This document shows, in pieces, positions 58,851-64,000 of a stretch of 64,000 nt of DNA (the stretch's first letter is position 1; each line of letters begins with the position of its first letter). The stretch comes from Coniferiporia sulphurascens (lineage: Eukaryota; Basidiomycota; Agaricomycetes; Hymenochaetales; Hymenochaetaceae): the NCBI GenBank assembly GCA_002794785.1, contig NBBA01000005.1, positions 1,054,001 to 1,118,000 on the forward strand. Reading direction: 5' to 3'. Made by a program: the position numbers and the translations under genes. The notes beneath the pieces were generated by a model, which worked only from the letters and a program-made list of their open reading frames with translations, had not been told where the DNA came from and ran no database searches.

Positions 58851-60177
58851 CTATCGCGTTTTGGAATTCATTAAAGTCAGGAACTCTTCGCGAGTCTTCT
58901 GTTGCGTGCGGAAACAACCAAGCATACACGACGTAATAGTCACAGCCCCAGGCTTTTGCACGCCTCGCATCGTCATGCACAGATGTCTACATATGGATGG
59001 TTGATCCGTTAGTAAGTAAAGTCCAAAATTGTGAAACAATCACAAGGGCCCTGCAGGAACTGCGGCATCGGGGTTGCGAGAGAAACGGTGAGACATACGT
59101 GGCCTCCATAACAACTGCGACGCCACGCGGCTTAATAGCCTCTTCAACAGCGATGGCAATCTGTTTGGTAAGACGTTCCTGGACTTGTAACCTCCGGCTG
59201 AAGGTCTCGGCAATACGAGCGAGCTTTGACAGTCCAAGCACAAGCTTCCTCGGAATATAAGCGATGGTTATCTAGGGCGTAAACGTGTGAGTGTACGGAG
59301 CACCAGTCACATTTGATTCCTGAGGCTGTGAGACGGTAGGACAAAGCGTGTACGGGTAACGGGGGAAGTGCGGGAGGCGAGAAAGATGGATAAAAGGGGG
59401 AGCCACAGCAAAGTATAATTGAAAGCAATGCAGAGGCGCGCGATCATCGGAGAATCTAGAGGCTGTGTGCGGGGGAAAGAGATAAAAGACCGACCTTTCC
59501 GGTAAACGGCACGAGGTGATGTTCACAGAGCGAGAATATGTCAATGTCGCGGACAATGACCATTTCCTCATGGTCTTCGGGGAAAATCGCGTCATTAATC
59601 ACATCTGGACCAGCAAAGAATAGAGGTAGGTTATCTGTACGTTTCCTAGGGACGAGCGAGGCGAGATGAGATGCGCACCTGCCAGTCGCTCCTCATACCC
59701 GCGTGTCATCCACATGAGGGCCTGAGCATAGCGCTCTGGTGTGCGCTTGAGACCGTCTCTCTCGGGGTCCTCACCGATGCACTCAAGAAGCGTGCGTACA
59801 GCACCGGCTAGCTTTTCCTCGCGCGCAGCTCGCTCTGCAGGAGTAGAGTAGAGGCGGGACAGTGTAGACTTTGCGGGCCAGCCAAGACCGTTCGGGTCGG
59901 GAAGCGGAGACTGGGTGCCTTTAGCCATAAGGGGAGTAGATGAGCCTGAGAGAGGACGGAAGCCATAGCCCTCGCGCTGGACATGCTGTTGTTCCACATT
60001 TGAGAGCACTGAGGTTGACGCCGGGCCCCGTCCTGAATGTTCCTGGTGTTCTGGCTGGTCATCGGCAGAGATGTTGAGGTTGCTGCCTCGAGGAGGCTCA
60101 TGTGGATCAGGCGAGGACTGCTCGGCGTGGACGCGAAGTTTTGCGAGAGAGTCAAGAACGGCGTCGTGACTCTCCAT
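58851..60177 (-). CDS. FOL2: GTP cyclohydrolase I
   Basis: First enzyme of folate and tetrahydrobiopterin synthesis, GTP to 7,8-dihydroneopterin triphosphate. It starts at 60177 ([14 protein letters not shown]). About 110 residues of disordered N-terminus are followed by [29 protein letters not shown], then [21 protein letters not shown], the zinc/active-site block [33 protein letters not shown], the [14 protein letters not shown] motif and [14 protein letters not shown] with the second zinc Cys. Ends [10 protein letters not shown] with TAG at 58851. About four exons. All known catalytic and zinc residues are visible. The long N-terminal extension is typical of fungal and animal forms. Divergent from the ABC gene. 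Confidence 0.95.
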
Positions 60178-60674
60178 TTTTATAGAGTCAAAAGTGAATC
60201 TAACTACTGAAGGCGAGGAAAAAAAAGGTTAGAAGAGGCAAGAGATCTGCTTACATATTTGTATATCCCGATATGGATGTGCCGTTACACGTGTGTCACA
60301 AGTGTTCGCCCCGCCCCGGCTCTAAATGCCAACTAACAACCAGCATACGGGCTCCTTTGAGACTCCCTCAATTAACAAAAATCACCCAAGTCTTCGGGCT
60401 TCAGTCTTCAACCATGCCTGCCCTTAAATACTCCTTTCCACCTTTGCTCTGCCTCTATTCCGTCCCCAACTATGCTTCTCCTCAGAGCCTCTCGCTCCCC
60501 CCTCCTCGCCCGCCTCACTCCAAAGTCGGCCAGCTGTGAACACCTCTTTTCGGAGCCGTTCCTCGACCAGGACGAAGACGTCTCGGACTGTAGTCCGGAC
60601 CCACAGCCTATGTCACTCTTTGATGCCTGGAATGCGTCCAGACCCGTTCTTACCGACGGCGGAGCGGAAGGGAA
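60178..60674. promoter_or_regulatory. Divergent region GTP cyclohydrolase / ABC gene
   Basis: 497 bp. The + strand frame opening at ATG 60472 (MLLLRASRSPLLARL) looks partly coding and could be an upstream exon of the ABC gene, but I could not find a splice that joins it in frame. Otherwise the region should hold two promoters. Confidence 0.4.
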
Positions 60675-63258
60675 ATGCGAGAGACACCATCTTCAGCCGG
60701 GCTCCCATCGAAAGTGCTCAATCGTAAACCTCCGTCTGGCCTTTACAATATTGCAAACAACATTCATAGACATGCTGTTTCTCTTATGTGGCTTGAACCC
60801 CATTCGAACGGCCGTCCTCGTATGCCTTACTATTATAAGGGGTCTCTTACCGGCTTTTCGAGGGTACTCCCAAGCTTTAATTTTAGACGAGGCAGGCATT
60901 TTCGTTATTTAATTAAGACAAAGAAAAGCGCTGACACAACGGAAAAATCTAAGATTCAGAAACTGATCTCGTCCGGAGATTTCCCCTCTGCGCGGCTTGG
61001 TCGTCTTGTAGTCAGGGAAGGTTTTCGAATGCTTGCTGAATCACTCTTTGACGCAATGGCGTGAGTATGGGTGTTTTCCTCCCATGCTGCTTTCAGTAGG
61101 TTAAATCGATGTCACAGGAACCACAATGAAACTATAGTCCATGGCTCCATGCGCTTTTTGATGGAACAGCGCCAACTCGAACAGCGTCTTCGTCTTGACT
61201 TGCCGACCCTAGCCGATCCGACGGTTCGCGACCTTCTACATGAGTCTGATCTATTCGTTCGCTCCTTCACTGGCCTTGGATTTGGCTTTGGACTTTTTTC
61301 GCCTCTCGATCTCGTGCGGGTCTTGTCTTCTGTTGCAGAACTTGCAAGTCAAATTTTTGTTCTATACTCTGCTTCGGGCATATCAACTTTTTCGTTTCTC
61401 CCATTTTTCCCCTCGGAGGTTTCGGAAAAACCTTCACCTCCACACTTGCCCCTCCTGGGCGTCTTACTCCTGCCGTCCGTACTCTCACTTATCGCTTCTT
61501 GTCTCCCCCGTCTTCCTTTCTCGCCTTCCACGAATGGAGACAATCCTGCGGATGCGCTTTATACCCCGGCAGAAGCGCGGGAAGTTGAACGCGCAGAACG
61601 AATGCGTTCAATGGCGCATGGGGAACCCTTTCGCGCTGAGGTAGTCCTCTTCGGGCTCGCTCCTTGGATTTTGAAATCATGGTCCTCTGCACGGAAGCGC
61701 ATTCTCGGCTTGGAGACTCAACAAAGCAACCTGAGCTCGAGTATGAGCTTCTGGACTGGCTTAAGATGGTTGTTAACTCAGACAAACGTTTCCGAAATGC
61801 TAGTTTTACTTCAAAATGTCAGTGGTTTCCCCTTTCAGTAGGATTTATAGCGAGGCTCACGAACCTTACAGTTGCCCTTTTTCTTGTATACTTCTTCCAC
61901 TTCTCTTGGTTCTCTTGCACTTTATCGTGCCTCTTTGCATTCGCTCCTTTATAATGCTCGATCACTGGCAACCTCTTGCGAACGCGCCTTCCAGTCTGTC
62001 TTTTTTATGGGTGCATTTTTTGCTGCGACAACCATTGAGCCACGCCTCAGTCCGTCACCTCAAAGGACATTGAAGTACGAGAGTACAGGGAAAGGCATGA
62101 AAATTGAGGCTAGGTAAGCAACCTCTTTAATCACACCTAATGACTGGATTTCTTCGAAAACCCGACGAGCGGATTTATTTTGGGCTTATAAATTATCCTC
62201 CCTCGATTATGTGAGATGGTAAAATATGCTGACAACGTTTCTCGTAGAAATATTTCGTATACATATCCAGGGAATACAAAGCCGACACTGAAAAATGTAA
62301 GCTTCACTTTAGAGGCCGGTGAGACTCTTGCTATAGTCGGGTACAATGGGTCCGGTGAGTGTTTTTCGTGACTAGAGAAAGAGCCAAATTGAACAAATTG
62401 AACATTGTCCATTCTACTTAATAGGTAAATCGACGCTTGCTAATATACTCCTCCGGATATACGATTTCGATGCCTCTGCGTCACCCGATAAGCCATCACA
62501 GCTGTTGATAAACGGCGTTGACATTCGACGTCTCATGCCGACGGATTATCACCAGCATGTCACTGCATTGTTTCAGGTCTTTTCAAAACTCAACGCGACT
62601 GTCCGTGAGAACGTTGGCATCGGAAATATACGCAGTCAATTTAGGGATCAGGCGGTCCACGAGGCCGCTGTGCGGGCGGGCGCTGGACGGCTTGTAAAAT
62701 CATTGCCACAAGGTTTAGACACAAACCTGGAATGTATGGGTTTGGGGCTGGGCGCGTTTGGGGATATTCCTTTCGGAGGTAGCGAAGTGGAAAACGGGCG
62801 ACAGGGCTTATCTGGTGGGGAGGTCCGTATATTTATATATTAGAGTACACTTCGGGGTAATGCTTAACTTATCCGTTTTCAGTGGCAGCGCCTGGCAATT
62901 TCTCGGGCCTTCATGCGAGCTCGTTCGGCGGATCTTCTACTTCTTGACGAACCGACATCCCATCTTGATGCACATGCTCAAAACAACGTACTGGAAATGG
63001 TTGATACGCTTTGCCGAGATCCACGAACGGGCGCAAGAACCAAAACGGTGATTATGATAACCCACCAGCTCTCGATTGCAAGGCGTGCAGATAAGATCGC
63101 TATGTTCGAGAACGGGGTACGTCCTGCACGTGTTTTTGTCACATTCGCTTTTTATCTAATGAACGGTTTAGAGTATAAGCGAGTTTGGAACACACGAAGA
63201 ACTTCTGTTGCGCCCAGATTCGCACTATGCATCCCTATATCGCGCGACCGTTTGTTGA
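60675..63258 (+). CDS. ABC transporter half with atypical membrane part
   Basis: ATP-binding cassette protein, B-type order (membrane part then ATPase). The ATPase domain (about 62250..63258) is complete: Walker A GYNGSGKST (split by an intron), Q-loop TALFQVFSKL, signature LSGGEWQRLAISRAF, Walker B LLLLDEPTSHLDA and switch His in MITHQLS. The C-terminus ends LYRATVC with TGA at 63256. The N-terminal part has MWLEPHSNGRPRMPYYYKG, ARLGRLVVREGFRMLAESLFD, hydrophobic segments at 61350..61520, a conserved-looking linker TPAEAREVERAERM and FFMGAFFAAT. Only a few candidate membrane helices are evident, unlike the six of typical half-transporters. The start codon is uncertain; an upstream exon is possible. 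The substrate is unknown. Confidence 0.75.
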
Positions 63259-63577
63259 AATATGTTTAAGCACGTGCTACTACTTTTCCCGAGTCCTGTC
63301 GCTTATTCTACTGTACGCGTGCCCTCTTGATGTATTAAGCACCATCCACTCTGTGAGACCCCTACCACTTGACTGTTACTTATTCTGCCGTCGTTTGTTT
63401 ACTAGCTTTGAGTCTATTCTCCTCCTGTAAGAATTCCCTTCCGTATACTAAACCACTTCTGTAACCAAAGAGACGACCCACACAGATAACTATTCCATTG
63501 AAACTAAACTAAAATAAATTATGCGCTTTGTATCATAATCACGGTCAGTAAGAGACTGCTTGCGCATGCTTGTTTAT
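63259..63577. other. Convergent gap ABC gene / PHO81-like
   Basis: 319 bp between two stops, AT-rich toward the right. Presumably 3' UTRs; nothing else seen. Confidence 0.45.
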
Positions 63578-64000
63578 TCAGACCAACCCCCGAGAAGAGT
63601 GATCTAGGAAACGGACCACACCATCTTGGAAGAAGGCATCGACGATAGTAGCGTCCGTATCGATCGATTTGGTGAGTGATACAGCCTGGTCGCGCTGCCC
63701 GTACACGCCAAGGAGCAGACCTACGTCCTTCACTCCTTGAATGAGTGAAGGGACCTTAAGCTACACACCAGTAAGAACGTTAACTCGATAAAAGATAAAG
63801 ACTGCGTACAAGAAGCTCCGCATCGAAGAGGACCCCAAGAAGGTTGTTCGTCTTCGCCCAGTCAACAGCCGCCCCAATGCTTGACAAACGTCGGTCGTCC
63901 ACATCATCCCGGCTCAGCGCAATAGGACTTGGAGGACACACGCTCCGCATGCCGCATTCAGATGCCAGAAACACTGGATCTATTATTACAACTCAGCCGA
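63578..64000 (-). CDS. PHO81: PHO81-like CDK inhibitor, C-terminal part (5' end outside window)
   Basis: C-terminal fragment resembling the glycerophosphodiester-phosphodiesterase-like domain of Pho81, the phosphate-sensing inhibitor of the Pho80-Pho85 kinase. Two exons are visible: about 64000..63810 gives SIGAAVDWAKTNNLLGVLFD and AELL, spliced over an intron to LKVPSLIQGVKDVGLLLGVYG, then a tail ending SSRGLV with TGA at 63578. The block order (AxxWAKxNNLLGxLxDAELLxKVPSLI) is what points to Pho81 rather than a catalytic GDPD. Ankyrin and SPX domains, if present, lie outside the window, so the assignment is tentative. Confidence 0.7.

Overview
This window is nuclear DNA of a filamentous basidiomycete, probably an Agaricomycete. 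The evidence is the dense packing of genes on both strands, the many short introns (about 47-65 nt) with CTNA-type branch sites, and protein families whose closest look is basidiomycete. I could read about 24 protein genes. Most were assembled by joining ORF pieces at splice sites that restore a recognisable family sequence. No transposon, tRNA, rRNA or CRISPR array could be supported.

Layout: a cytochrome P450 cut by the left edge (+); exosome subunit Rrp46 (+); bystin/Enp1 (-); UDP-glucuronate decarboxylase (+); COP9 signalosome CSN4 (+); a CTK1/CDK12-type kinase with a very long RS-rich N-terminus (-); a WD40 DCAF-like protein (-); vacuolar aspartic proteinase PEP4 (-). Next is a large unrecognised gene at 17.9-22.4 kb (+) built from tandem exons that each encode one Tyr-Pro repeat. 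It is followed by a PUB-domain protein (-), a fructosamine-kinase-like protein (+), a patatin-type triacylglycerol lipase (-), a BRD8-like bromodomain protein (-), CstF-64 (+), RBX1 (-), an alpha/beta-hydrolase-fold protein that lacks the nucleophile serine (-), RPS7 (+), a Rab GTPase with a long insertion (+), a PPR protein (+), an AMMECR1 protein (-), RPL3 (-), an unrecognised coiled-coil protein (+), THO2 (+), GTP cyclohydrolase I (-), an atypical ABC transporter half (+), and the 3' end of a PHO81-like gene (-) cut by the right edge.

Most genes are housekeeping: RNA processing and ribosome biogenesis (Rrp46, Enp1, CTK1, CstF-64, THO2, RPS7, RPL3), ubiquitin/cullin control (CSN4, RBX1, DCAF-like, PUB) and metabolism. 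They are not an operon or an evident biosynthetic cluster. Several pairs are divergent over about 200 bp and probably share promoters.

The strongest candidate for something undescribed is the gene at 17884..22373. Ten consecutive exons begin in the same place inside a repeated Tyr codon. The nine inner exons plus the long tenth are all multiples of three and all flanked by phase-1 introns, so the gene looks like serial exon duplication producing a YP-repeat protein. Other notable points are 9- and 10-nt microexons (UDP-glucuronate decarboxylase, RPL3), two probable GC-AG introns, the degenerate hydrolase and the Rab insertion.
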